Of a DNA stretch of 64,000 nt, positions 8,318 through 18,434 are shown piece after piece. Each line of letters begins with the position of its first letter. Positions within the stretch are counted from its first letter, which is position 1. Position numbers and translations under genes: made by a program. Below the pieces are notes generated by a model. The model saw only the letters and a list, made by a program, of their open reading frames with translations, ran no database searches and was not told the origin of the DNA. The stretch spans positions 2,790,001 through 2,854,000 of the forward strand of contig OZ244200.1 of assembly GCA_965216845.1 (NCBI GenBank). Reading direction: 5' to 3'. Source of the stretch: Panacagrimonas sp965216845 (lineage in GTDB: Bacteria; Pseudomonadota; Gammaproteobacteria; Nevskiales; Nevskiaceae).

Positions 8318-9271
8318 ATGGCGCCCGTCATCATCATCGGCATGCACCGATCCGGCACCAGCCTTGCAAGCTGGTTGCTGCAAAGCTGCGGCTTGTACGT
8401 GGGAGGCGGAAACTACCCTCGCACCAACGAAAACCCCTTCTTCGTGCAGCTCAATTCCTGGGTCTTGCGGCAATGCGGGGTGGACTGGGATCTGGACGAC
8501 CCGGTGCCATCGTTGATGCAATGCGCACCGGCGGCGGATCTGATGACTGACGCGCTCAGTGCGGCGATGCGCTCACCCTGGTCGATCCGTTATCTGGGTT
8601 GGCGTGGATACCTGAAACATCGCAACGTCACCGCCTTGAACGCGCCCTGGGGATGGAAGGACCCGCGCAGCACGCTCACGCTGCCGCTGTGGATGCGCCT
8701 TTTTCCTGACGCGCGCGTGGTGCACGTCACCCGGCATGGTGTCGATGTGGCCGAAAGCCTGCGCGCTCGCTGGGAACGACACTCACTGGCCAGGGTGGAG
8801 CATTACCGGCGGCGCTTGCCGCTGTACATTTTCCGACGCAAACGCATTGGCGTGTTCTACACCCGTTGCGCCGAGCCACAACAAGGCCTGAACCTGTGGG
8901 CGCAATACATGCGCGCGGCGCAGAACAATCTGCTTGCGGTGCCGGCCCATCAGCGCTTGCAGATTCGCTACGAAGACCTGTTGAGCGACCCGCTCCCCGA
9001 GCTGCGGCGTCTGGCGAGGTTTTGCGGGCTGCCCACCGATCAGCACCGCATCGCGCAAGCCATCGATCAGCACCGTTTGAACGACGCCCGTGCTTACGCG
9101 CACCGACAGGATCCGGATCTGCGCGCCCTGGCCCACGCCAACGCCGGGCTGCTCGCCGACCACGCTTACGACGCGCCGTCCGCGCACATGGACGCACCCG
9201 CATCGCCTGCCGAGGGCGCAGACAATCCGAGTGCCGCCACATGGGCGTCCGCGGAAGCTTCGGTTTCGTAA
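8318..9271 (+). CDS. Sulfotransferase, second type
   Basis: A 317-residue PAPS-dependent sulfotransferase. APVIIIGMHRSGTSLASWLL at the N-terminus is the 5'-phosphosulfate-binding loop, and VVHVTRHGVDVAESLRARW is the second PAPS motif. It is clearly different in sequence from the sulfotransferase at 7530-8192 and is divergent from it. The last 35 residues (rich in Ala, Ser, Pro) are encoded across the end of the convergent glycosyltransferase gene, an overlap of 106 bp. That tail does not look like part of the enzyme fold. A sugar acceptor is inferred from context. Confidence 0.83.
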   Translation: MAPVIIIGMHRSGTSLASWLLQSCGLYVGGGNYPRTNENPFFVQLNSWVLRQCGVDWDLDDPVPSLMQCAPAADLMTDALSAAMRSPWSIRYLGWRGYLKHRNVTALNAPWGWKDPRSTLTLPLWMRLFPDARVVHVTRHGVDVAESLRARWERHSLARVEHYRRRLPLYIFRRKRIGVFYTRCAEPQQGLNLWAQYMRAAQNNLLAVPAHQRLQIRYEDLLSDPLPELRRLARFCGLPTDQHRIAQAIDQHRLNDARAYAHRQDPDLRALAHANAGLLADHAYDAPSAHMDAPASPAEGADNPSAATWASAEASVS

Positions 9272-10359
9272 ACCCTTGCCCCTTGCCGCAATCGTTCAGC
9301 TGACGGCGGCGCATTCAGCGCATCGCGCATCGCCGAGGCCATTGCCGAAACATCGGCGACGGGCACCAGGGTGCCGAGTTGGCCGTCGTTCAAAATCTCT
9401 CGCGGACCGCTGGGACAATCGGTGCTGATCACCGGCGTTCCCACTGCCAGGGCTTCAATCAAAACAAAACCCAGACCTTCCCAGCGCGCGCTGTGTACCA
9501 GGGCCGTGGCGTGCGCCATGTATCCGAAAGGTTGGTCAACAAAGCCCGGCAACTGCACCCGATCAGCCACCTTCAGCGCCTGCGCCAGGGCTTGCAAGCG
9601 GGACTGTTCGCGCCCCTTGCCAAGAATGATCAGCCGCGCCGGATGAGTTGCGTTGAGTTGGGCGAAGGCGCGAATCAGGGTGGCGTGATCCTTGCGCTCG
9701 GAAAGCTCGCCCACAGAAACGAAAACAGGCTCGGTCGATGACCGGTACCAGGGGTGATCCGGTTTGGGGCATGGCGCCTGAAGCAGATCGGCGTCGATCA
9801 CCGCGCGCGGCACCACCTGTACAGCTTGCGACGCAAGCCCGGCGCAGGCCGCCAGGTCATCGGCCACCCCGCGCGAATTGGCGACCAGCAGATGGGCGTT
9901 GCGGTACCAATGCGCAATCACCCAGCGATGAAGCGTGCGTTCGAACCATCCGCGCCCGGCCAGATCCACGGAGACCGTGGTCCCGCTGGACAATACCAGA
10001 CGGCTTTGGCTCTTTGCCCAACGGTGTGCCAACAAGGCCGCCAGGTTGACCCGGTACTTTCCGGCGAAAAGCACTTGTGGCTGGTTGTGCCGCAGATAAC
10101 GCACCAATGCCGGAATCGCCGAATAAACATGTCGTGTTCCCAGGTCGATGCGCCGGCAATTCGGCGGCAGCGGTTCGATATACGGGCCGTGCCTGCGCAC
10201 CTGCAACAGGTCGACGCGATAGCCGCGTCGCGCCAGCGCCGGCACCAGTCGTTTGAAACTGCGATCCACGCCGCTGTGCCCGGAAGTAGCCAGGAACAAG
10301 GCCAGATGCGGGCGCTCACCCTGCCTGCGGACCACCTCCATGCCCGGGTCAGCGCTCAT
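9166..10359 (-). CDS. Glycosyltransferase family 4
   Basis: A GT4 enzyme of 397 residues. The N-terminal part has LFLATSGHSGVDRSFKRLVP as acceptor loop, and the donor half has GELSERKDHATLIRAFAQL and HSARWEGLGFVLIEALAVGTP. It shares STDCPSGPREILNDG with the glycosyltransferase at 4597-5712. I chose the start MSADPGMEVV at 10359 because its ATG overlaps the glnE stop as ATGA. An in-frame GTG or ATG further up would lie inside glnE. The C-terminal 35 residues (SADAHVAALGLSAPSAGDAG) are read antisense to the end of the sulfotransferase gene. Confidence 0.85.
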   Translation of the reverse strand: MSADPGMEVVRRQGERPHLALFLATSGHSGVDRSFKRLVPALARRGYRVDLLQVRRHGPYIEPLPPNCRRIDLGTRHVYSAIPALVRYLRHNQPQVLFAGKYRVNLAALLAHRWAKSQSRLVLSSGTTVSVDLAGRGWFERTLHRWVIAHWYRNAHLLVANSRGVADDLAACAGLASQAVQVVPRAVIDADLLQAPCPKPDHPWYRSSTEPVFVSVGELSERKDHATLIRAFAQLNATHPARLIILGKGREQSRLQALAQALKVADRVQLPGFVDQPFGYMAHATALVHSARWEGLGFVLIEALAVGTPVISTDCPSGPREILNDGQLGTLVPVADVSAMASAMRDALNAPPSAERLRQGARVYETEASADAHVAALGLSAPSAGDAGASMCADGAS

Positions 10360-13130
10360 TCGGTCTCGAACACCCCGTCCCACAAGGCTTCGACCGCCTG
10401 CCGCTCAACCAGAAAATCCCGGGCCGCAGCCAAGGTGGATTCCGACTGCAAGGATCGACGATGCGCCCAGGCGCGATACCTTCGATAGCAGTCGATGAGT
10501 TGATCCTTGTCCTGGTTGCGGATGATGTCGGCATCGGCCAACACCTCCAGTTGGCGCCAGTTATCACTCCACCGCAAAATCTCCGGGTGGGCATGGGCAT
10601 CGCGCAACAGCAGGAACTGGGTGATGAATTCGATATCGATCAGCCCGCCGCGCCCTTGTTTGACGTCCCATTGATCGTCGTTGGATTTGTCCAGATTGGC
10701 GCGCATCTTCTGGCGCATCGCCAGCACGTCTTGGCGCAGTTGCCGCGCGTCACGCGGGCGACCCAGCACGGCGCGCCGGACCTGCTCCAATGCCGACTGC
10801 AAATGCGCCGGTCCGGCGACGGCGCGCGCTCTGGCCAACGCCTGATGCTCCCAGGTCCAGGCCTGTTCGCGCTGATAACGCTGGAACGCCGACAAGCTCA
10901 CCACCGGCAAACCCGAGGCGCCATTGGGTCGCAGGGCGGTGTCGATCTCATAGGCACGACCAGCCGGCGTCAGGGTGGACAACCAGTGAATCAGACGTTG
11001 CACCAGGCGCGACAGATAAACCCCGGCAGTGACGCTGCGTTCGCCGCCCACGGTTTCCTCATCGAGCGCATCACAGTCATGCACGAACACCAGGTCCAGG
11101 TCCGAGCCGTAACCCAATTCGATGCCGCCAAACTTGCCGTAGGCCAGAATCGCCATCGCCGCCGCCTCGCCGTCGCCGCGCAACACCTGACCATAGGATT
11201 GCCGAAGATCCAGCGTCGCGCGCTCCAGGGCAACTTCAACAACGGTCTCGGCCAGCCAGCTCAGACGGTCACTGACCTTCACCAGCGGCAGTTGCTCCAT
11301 CACATCCGCCGCCGCGATGCGAACGGTGATTTCCTGCCGGTAGCGCCGCAGGCAATCCATGCCGGTTTCGACATCATCGACCGGCACCGCCTGCAAGCGC
11401 TGTGTGAGCTGGGCGCGCATCTGATCGCGATCCGGCGGATTGAACAGCGTGCGCGAATCCAGCAAGGTGTCCAGCGCCGACGGCGATGCCGCAATCTCCC
11501 GGCTGATCAGCGGGCTGGACGCGCAAAGCCGCACCAGTTGCTGTCGCGCATTGGCCGACTCATGCAGCAAGGCAAGATAGGTTGAACGACCGATGATGGC
11601 GTCAATCACATCCATCACCCGGTCGGCGGCGACTTCGGGCGCGTCGTGCCCGACGCAGCGCTCCAGCAAAGCGGCCATCAGTTCGCGCAGACGCACCATG
11701 GCCGCGTCCGACAGCGTCCGCGCCATGCGCCCGTTCAGAACCCCGGACAGCCGCCGCGCAATGCCCGGCGCCGATGGCGCGGCAAAACCGGCCGCCGTCA
11801 GCAACTCGGCGGTACGCCGGAGCTGGTCCTGATCGCCTTGCGTTTGCGCACCGGCAATGCGTACCGCCTTGGACAGCGAGCCGTCCGACGCCTCGCGTTC
11901 AGGTTCGGCGAACACTCGCAGGAATTGCTGATGCACGAAATCGCTGACGCGCTGGTAGCGCGCCGTCAGGGCCGACCAGTCCGCAAACCCCAACGCGATA
12001 CACAGCGCCGTTTGCGCGGCTTCATTGCGCGGCAGCGCGTGGGTCTGTTGGTCCGCGTACATCTGAATCGCGTTTTCCAGCCGCCGCAAAAATACATAAG
12101 CCTGATCCAGTTCGTTTGCGGTCTGCCAGGGCAGCAAGCCGCACTCACCCAGGTATTTCAGGGTGGGACGCAATTGCGTGTTACGCAGTTGCAAGTCCTG
12201 GCCGCCGCGAACCAGCTGGAAGGACTGGACGATGAACTCCACTTCACGAATGCCGCCGGCGCTGAGTTTGACATCGTCCCGCAACTGGCGGTTGACGACA
12301 TCATCATGGATGCGCTGCTTGAGTTCGCGCAGGTTGCCAATGGCGTCGTAATCCAGATAACGGCGATAGACGAAAGGCCGCAGCCGCGCCATCAGCGCAC
12401 GACCCGCCTCCAGGTCGCCAGCGATGGGTCGCGCCTTGATGAGCGCGTATCGCTCCCACTCCCGACCATGCGTCTGGTAATACTCCTCCGCCGCATCAAA
12501 GCTCACCGACACCGGCCCAACCGACCCGAAGGGTCGCAGCAGGGTATCGACACGGAACACGAAGCCGTCTTCGGTGACGGCGGCAACGATGCGACCGGTG
12601 TTCTGCGCCAGCTTGGCGAAATACTGTTCGTTGTCGAGCGGACGAATGTTCTCGCCTTGCGTCTGGCCGGACAGGCTGTGAAAGAAAATCAGGTCGATGT
12701 CCGAGGAAAAATTCAGCTCCGCGCCACCGAGCTTGCCCATCCCCAACACCACCGGCGCCGATGCCCTGCCCTGTTCGTCCACAGGTCGCCCGTGCGCGGA
12801 TTGCAGCTGCGCCTGCGCAAACTCCAGAGCGATCTGACAACAGCATTCGGCCAGTTCACTCAGCTCGCCCAGGGTTTCATCCAGTTCCGCGCCGTGATTC
12901 ATGGCGCGCCAGGCAATGCGCAACATTTCGCGATTGCGTTGCTCGCGCAGGCCGCGCATCAGCCTCGCCTCGTCATCCACGCCGACCAGGGCTGCGCGCA
13001 GACGCCGCGTGATTTCGTCTGGTATCCGCGAGCGGCCCAGAAATGCGCCGTCACGCCATTGCGGATGCCGCTGCAACTGCGTGCGGACGAATTGACTGGC
13101 CTGTTCGGCAATCGAACTTGATTCGCTCAT
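10356..13130 (-). CDS. glnE: Glutamine synthetase adenylyltransferase / adenylyl-removing enzyme
   Basis: This enzyme adenylylates and deadenylylates glutamine synthetase according to the PII signal. The protein has 924 residues, close to the 946 of E. coli, and carries two nucleotidyltransferase domains. The N-terminal adenylyl-removase half has NFSSDIDLIFFHS near residue 180. The C-terminal adenylyltransferase half has GYGSDLDLVFVHD near residue 680. I took the start as MSESSSIAEQ at 13130. The frame stays open to 13322, but the extra 64 residues cover the groEL terminator and the groEL end. Its stop overlaps the next glycosyltransferase start. Confidence 0.96.
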   Translation of the reverse strand: MSESSSIAEQASQFVRTQLQRHPQWRDGAFLGRSRIPDEITRRLRAALVGVDDEARLMRGLREQRNREMLRIAWRAMNHGAELDETLGELSELAECCCQIALEFAQAQLQSAHGRPVDEQGRASAPVVLGMGKLGGAELNFSSDIDLIFFHSLSGQTQGENIRPLDNEQYFAKLAQNTGRIVAAVTEDGFVFRVDTLLRPFGSVGPVSVSFDAAEEYYQTHGREWERYALIKARPIAGDLEAGRALMARLRPFVYRRYLDYDAIGNLRELKQRIHDDVVNRQLRDDVKLSAGGIREVEFIVQSFQLVRGGQDLQLRNTQLRPTLKYLGECGLLPWQTANELDQAYVFLRRLENAIQMYADQQTHALPRNEAAQTALCIALGFADWSALTARYQRVSDFVHQQFLRVFAEPEREASDGSLSKAVRIAGAQTQGDQDQLRRTAELLTAAGFAAPSAPGIARRLSGVLNGRMARTLSDAAMVRLRELMAALLERCVGHDAPEVAADRVMDVIDAIIGRSTYLALLHESANARQQLVRLCASSPLISREIAASPSALDTLLDSRTLFNPPDRDQMRAQLTQRLQAVPVDDVETGMDCLRRYRQEITVRIAAADVMEQLPLVKVSDRLSWLAETVVEVALERATLDLRQSYGQVLRGDGEAAAMAILAYGKFGGIELGYGSDLDLVFVHDCDALDEETVGGERSVTAGVYLSRLVQRLIHWLSTLTPAGRAYEIDTALRPNGASGLPVVSLSAFQRYQREQAWTWEHQALARARAVAGPAHLQSALEQVRRAVLGRPRDARQLRQDVLAMRQKMRANLDKSNDDQWDVKQGRGGLIDIEFITQFLLLRDAHAHPEILRWSDNWRQLEVLADADIIRNQDKDQLIDCYRRYRAWAHRRSLQSESTLAAARDFLVERQAVEALWDGVFETE

Positions 13131-13166
13131 CCGTCCGATTATCCGTGATCCGCTTACGAATGGGAC

Positions 13167-13198
13167 AAAAAAATCGGGGCGCCCGAAGGCGCCCCGAT
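13167..13198 (-). terminator. Intrinsic terminator of groESL
   Basis: Read on the minus strand, ATCGGGGCGCC pairs perfectly with GGCGCCCCGAT (11 bp) around a TTCG tetraloop, followed by seven T. It lies 33 bp beyond the groEL stop and 37 bp before the glnE start, so it separates the chaperonin operon from glnE. Confidence 0.92.
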
Positions 13199-13230
13199 GA
13201 TGCAGCGATACAACGGGTTTTGGAGCCGGC

Positions 13231-14883
<1,653 letters not shown>

Positions 14884-14930
14884 TGATTCGATCCTCTATG
14901 TAAGTCGTTAGTTCTTTTGAAAATAGTTAT

Positions 14931-15218
14931 TCAGGAAATAACCGCCATGATGTCGTCTTCACGCAGCACGACCAGCTCGTCGCCGTCAACCTTGACGTCG
15001 TTGCCGGAATATTTGCCGATCAACACGGTATCGCCGGGCTTGACGTCGGGGGCGTGAACCTTGCCGTCATCGGTGCGCTTGCCGGGGCCAACGGCCACAA
15101 CTTCGGCCTTCAAGGGCTTCTCAGCGGCGCTGTCAGGGATGAGGATACCGCCAGCGGACTTCTTGTCTTCTTCCAGTCGCTTCACGATCACACGATCGTG
15201 CAGGGGACGCAGTGCCAT
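14931..15218 (-). CDS. groES: Co-chaperonin GroES (Hsp10)
   Basis: The heptameric lid of GroEL. The 95-residue protein begins MALRPLHDRVIVKRLEEDKK, and the mobile loop is KKSAGGILIPDSA. The core GPGKR, PGDTVLIGKYSG and LVVLREDDIMAVIS are all as expected. I chose the start at 15218 because it matches the family and GGAG lies seven bases upstream. The longer open frame up to 15281 has no support. Expression is likely controlled by heat shock through the CIRCE element and promoter at 15301-15355. Confidence 0.98.
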   Translation of the reverse strand: MALRPLHDRVIVKRLEEDKKSAGGILIPDSAAEKPLKAEVVAVGPGKRTDDGKVHAPDVKPGDTVLIGKYSGNDVKVDGDELVVLREDDIMAVIS

Positions 15219-15300
15219 AGTGTTCTCCAGTTTTATCAGTGGGTTAGGACGAAATTCGAAGAGATCGCACAACGCCTGCACTGTTTCCGACCGGCATTTG

Positions 15301-15327
15301 TTAGCACTCTCCCTCGAAGGCTGCTAA
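15301..15327 (-). promoter_or_regulatory. CIRCE operator (HrcA site), imperfect
   Basis: TTAGCACTC, nine spacer bases, then GGCTGCTAA. The consensus is TTAGCACTC-N9-GAGTGCTAA, so one arm is perfect and the other has two changes. It covers the expected transcription start of groES, as in HrcA-repressed operons. No hrcA gene is present in this window. Confidence 0.85.
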
Positions 15328-15355
15328 TTGTTGGCGGCACTTTTCGCAGTTTCAA
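15327..15355 (-). promoter_or_regulatory. groESL promoter
   Basis: On the minus strand TTGAAA and AACAAT are separated by exactly 17 bp, with the CIRCE element directly downstream. The -35 region reads CTTGAAA in full, the heat-shock sigma-32 hexamer. The CCCCAT-like -10 for sigma-32 is poor, so both sigma-70 and sigma-32 use are possible. Confidence 0.6.
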
Positions 15356-15571
15356 GGGGTTCACGAAAAATTCTTTTGCAAATTTCGTTTTTCGCGACGA
15401 TGGCAGCATTTCGTGGCGCGCCATGGCGACCAGCGGGCGGGCAATGAGCGAACATGGTGGGTACGGTCCGCCCTGCGTGACGGTATTCAATCGCAGATGA
15501 CCTGGCAGGTAATTGCCGCTGATGCGCCGCAGATTGATGATTTGCGCCCCTTTCGAAAGCGGAGACCAGCC

Positions 15572-15889
15572 ATGCAACGCAGCCTTCTCGCCCTGACCCT
15601 GATCGCCTTTGGCGCGCTGACCGTCGTCGCCCTTGCCCATCACGGTTACTGGGGCATCGTCGCCCCGCATTTCCAAAGCTTTGGCGCCGGTCAGGTGTTC
15701 GCAGACCTGGTCATCGCCCTGTTTCTGGTGCTGATCTGGATGTGGCACGACGCCAGGGCCCTGGGGCGCAACTTCTGGCCCTGGGCCGCCATCACTCTGT
15801 TCATGGGTTCATTCGGGCCGCTGCTCTATCTGATCACGCGCAAGAATTCGGCCTTCGTCGGGCCGCAGGCGGAGACGCAAATCGTCTGA
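15572..15889 (+). CDS. Small integral membrane protein, DUF2834-like
   Basis: A 105-residue protein with three predicted hydrophobic segments: about residues 4-22 (SLLALTLIAFGALTVVALA), 43-58 (FADLVIALFLVLIWMW) and 72-90. The pattern of a first helix, a short loop with HHGYWG, then FADLVIAL and PWAAITLFMGSFGPLLYL, resembles DUF2834 proteins, whose function is unknown. The start at 15572 has GGAG nine bases upstream. It stands alone on the plus strand and its stop lies 4 bp from the convergent lysin gene. I cannot say more about its role. Confidence 0.7.
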   Translation: MQRSLLALTLIAFGALTVVALAHHGYWGIVAPHFQSFGAGQVFADLVIALFLVLIWMWHDARALGRNFWPWAAITLFMGSFGPLLYLITRKNSAFVGPQAETQIV

Positions 15890-15893
15890 ACCA

Positions 15894-17117
15894 TCAGACG
15901 CCCAGCAACGACTTGGTTCGTGACAACAAACGGCGACGATCTTCCAGGCCGTTGACGCCGCCGTTGATGCGACGGGTGACGGCGGTGAGATCGTCGTCAT
16001 CGGCCATCGCGTTCAGGCCACGCTTGCCCCAGAACCAGCCGGCTACATCGCTGCACAGATGGATGTCCGTTTCCACCAGTTCCGGTTCTTTCAACAACTC
16101 CGCCTCCCGCCCCAGGGCCTTGCCGTACTCGGCATAGTTGGCACGCCCGGTGAGCTGAATCAGCCCCCGCCCCTTGAAACGCTTGCCATCGCCCGCCTGA
16201 GTGTTGCCCAGATCAGTGCGCCCTTCATAAGCCTCACCGCTGGCAATTTCCGCCCGAAAACGCAGCTCACCAGATTCGTGACCGATTTGCGCCAGAAAAT
16301 GCGCTTGCCGCAAGGGCGAGTCGATCTTGCGATTGGCCATGGCTTTGACAATGCCGGGACAAAGCTCGGCGATGTCTTTGTCCGAAGCGCGCAGATAAGC
16401 AAGACCCAGGATCACCGGATCGACGACATCCGGCAGCGCCTCACACAACAGGCGCTGGGTCCCGCGATCAGGGTCGATGCACCCGTCCGGGCTCGTTTGA
16501 CCGCCCACGCTGCGTTGAAAAGCACGGATGGCGTTCAGCGTCTTGTTGCCAAACGCGCCGTCCGGCTTCAAGGCCGCACCGTCAATTTCGAACCGCTGCT
16601 TTGATGCGGACAGGTTCAACAGGCGTTGCACGGTTTCCACGTCATCGCGCCGATTGTCTCCACCGGCGCCGACGGATGCACCGAGCAACCCTTTTCCACG
16701 AAGCGCCCGATCCGGCGTATCGCTTGCAGACGCCATCTCAGGCGTCACCCCGGGCCTGACGCGACCTTCACGCCGTTCGAAATGCGGCGTGTCCTTGAAC
16801 GAGGACCAGTTGCCGCCCCAGCGGTTGGCCGCATCCAGCCCCTCCCAGAAATCGCCCAGGGGACGCAGGGTTTCCACGTCACAGGTCAGCTCCAGACCGC
16901 CGCCGGGCTTGGGTCTGAAGAAATTCAGGTCCACCGCCAGCCGTTTGAGGTGCTGACTGTTCATGGTCTTGCTGCGACCGTTCTTGACGTGCAATGCCTG
17001 TTGTTCCGAGCTGCGATACAGCTCGCCGCCGGATACCTCAAAGCCCAGTTCGGCGGCTTTGTTGATCAACGCCGCCACTTGCAGCAGAAAGGTGGACTGC
17101 TCGCGCACCAGACTCAT
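15894..17117 (-). CDS. Three-domain peptidoglycan lysin: M15 peptidase, PG-binding, GH19
   Basis: A 407-residue protein. Residues about 10-120 look like an M15 D,D/L,D-carboxypeptidase: SSEQQALHVKNGRSKTMNSQ is followed by HLKRLAVDLNFF, which gives the metal-binding His and Asp. Residues about 165-225 are a peptidoglycan-binding helix bundle (DDVETVQRLLNL, DGAFGNKTLNAIRAFQ). Residues about 250-407 are a GH19 lysozyme/chitinase domain with AQIGHESGELRFRAE and GRGLIQLTGRANY. No signal peptide is seen, as in phage endolysins. The start at 17117 has GGAG nine bases before it. It follows minE after 141 bp on the same strand, with no phage genes around. Confidence 0.8.
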   Translation of the reverse strand: MSLVREQSTFLLQVAALINKAAELGFEVSGGELYRSSEQQALHVKNGRSKTMNSQHLKRLAVDLNFFRPKPGGGLELTCDVETLRPLGDFWEGLDAANRWGGNWSSFKDTPHFERREGRVRPGVTPEMASASDTPDRALRGKGLLGASVGAGGDNRRDDVETVQRLLNLSASKQRFEIDGAALKPDGAFGNKTLNAIRAFQRSVGGQTSPDGCIDPDRGTQRLLCEALPDVVDPVILGLAYLRASDKDIAELCPGIVKAMANRKIDSPLRQAHFLAQIGHESGELRFRAEIASGEAYEGRTDLGNTQAGDGKRFKGRGLIQLTGRANYAEYGKALGREAELLKEPELVETDIHLCSDVAGWFWGKRGLNAMADDDDLTAVTRRINGGVNGLEDRRRLLSRTKSLLGV

Positions 17118-17258
17118 GACCCGTCTCCGGTGCCGGAAGGTCCGCGAGCCGAACGCATCGGCTCCGTCAGCAGTCTGATTTTTTCTTCCATCCACAACAT
17201 CGGCAGTCCGCTCGATCACAAATCGCCATCGGGATTCATGGGCCGTGCGCAAAACGGC

Positions 17259-17546
17259 TCAGTTCGCGCGCACACCCTCATTCAATGCGATATTCATTTC
17301 CAGCACCTCCAGCCCGCCCTCATGCTGCATCTTGACTTGCACCGCGCTGTCCGCCACTTCCACATATTTGCGGACCACGTCCAGTAACTCCTGCCGGAGT
17401 TGTGGCAGGTAGGAAGGCGCAGCGCTGTCGCCGCCATCACTGCGTCCATCCTGATCGCGTTGCACCGCGACCACCATCATCAGGCGGTCGCGCGCGGTCT
17501 GCGCCGACGGTTGTTTGTTTGTCCGGAAAAAACCCAGCCAGTCCAT
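17259..17546 (-). CDS. minE: Cell division topological specificity factor MinE
   Basis: MinE stimulates the MinD ATPase and drives the pole-to-pole oscillation that places the Z ring at mid-cell. The 95-residue protein begins MDWLGFFR, the amphipathic membrane helix. The MinD-binding segment is TARDRLMMVVAVQRDQDGRS. The C-terminal dimerisation domain has PSYLPQLRQELLDVVRKYVE and ends LEMNIALNEG. It starts 2 bp after the minD stop, so it is in the minCDE operon. The linker GGDSAAPS is slightly longer than in E. coli. Confidence 0.95.
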   Translation of the reverse strand: MDWLGFFRTNKQPSAQTARDRLMMVVAVQRDQDGRSDGGDSAAPSYLPQLRQELLDVVRKYVEVADSAVQVKMQHEGGLEVLEMNIALNEGVRAN

Positions 17547-17548
17547 GA

Positions 17549-18358
17549 TCAGCCTCCGAACAGCTTACCGAAAAACCCTTTCTTTTCCGCATTCAGAAAA
17601 CGATGCGGTCGCTCCTCGCCCATGAAACGCGCCACCAGGTCCTGATAGGCCTGACCGGCGTCGGAATCGGCGGTGCCAATCACCGGCACCCCGGAGTTGG
17701 AAGAGTTCAGGATGGCCTCGGATTCCGGAATCACGCCCAGCAGCGGAATCGCCAGGATGTCCTCCACGTCCTTGACCGAGAGCATGTCGCCCCGCTCGAC
17801 CCGCTCGGGGTTGTAGCGTGTCAGCACCAGATGTTCCTGCACCTTGCCCTCGCCACTTTCGGATTTCCGGGTCTTGCTGGCCAACAGACCCAGCACCCGG
17901 TCCGAGTCGCGTACCGATGACACTTCCGGATTGGTCACCACCAGGGCTTCATCGGCAAAATACATCGCCAGATGGGCGCCACGTTCAATGCCGGCGGGCG
18001 AGTCGCAGATGATGTAGTCGAACTCTTCGCGCAGCTCATTGAGCACGCGCTCCACGCCTTCCTGCGTCAACGCTTCCTTGTCGCGCGTCTGGCTGGCCGC
18101 CAGCACGAACAGATTTTCGTGCGTCTTGTCCTTGATCAATGCCTGACGAAGGTTGGCCTCGCCCTGGATGACATTGACGAAATCGAACACCACCCGGCGC
18201 TCACAGCCCATGATCAGGTCAAGGTTGCGCAGCCCAACGTCAAAGTCGATGACGACCGTCTTCTTGCCACGGGCGGCCAGGCCGGTGGAAAACGATGCGC
18301 TGGTGGTGGTCTTGCCGACGCCCCCTTTACCGGACGTCACGACGACGATTCTTGCCAA
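17549..18358 (-). CDS. minD: Septum site-determining ATPase MinD
   Basis: A deviant Walker ATPase that binds the membrane and carries MinC and MinE. The 269-residue protein begins with KGGVGKTT near residue 11, has IDFDVGLRNLDLIMG, and ends in the membrane-targeting amphipathic helix KKGFFGKLFG. The start must be TTG at 18358: the next residues ARIVVVTSGKGGVGKTT match every MinD, and AGGAG stands eight bases upstream. A longer frame to 18643 would overlap minC. An uncommon TTG start may hold translation low. Confidence 0.97.
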   Translation of the reverse strand: MARIVVVTSGKGGVGKTTTSASFSTGLAARGKKTVVIDFDVGLRNLDLIMGCERRVVFDFVNVIQGEANLRQALIKDKTHENLFVLAASQTRDKEALTQEGVERVLNELREEFDYIICDSPAGIERGAHLAMYFADEALVVTNPEVSSVRDSDRVLGLLASKTRKSESGEGKVQEHLVLTRYNPERVERGDMLSVKDVEDILAIPLLGVIPESEAILNSSNSGVPVIGTADSDAGQAYQDLVARFMGEERPHRFLNAEKKGFFGKLFGG

Positions 18359-18434
18359 AGTCAGCTCCTGAAAATGGATTGATGATGAGATTGATCCTGC
18401 CCACGGCGGTGGCGCCGGGCGAAACCGGCCGCAA

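Noticed and set aside
11646..13121. 491-codon open frame on the plus strand opposite glnE
   Set aside because: Glutamine/histidine-rich antisense product with no motifs; the glnE frame shows both full catalytic domains.
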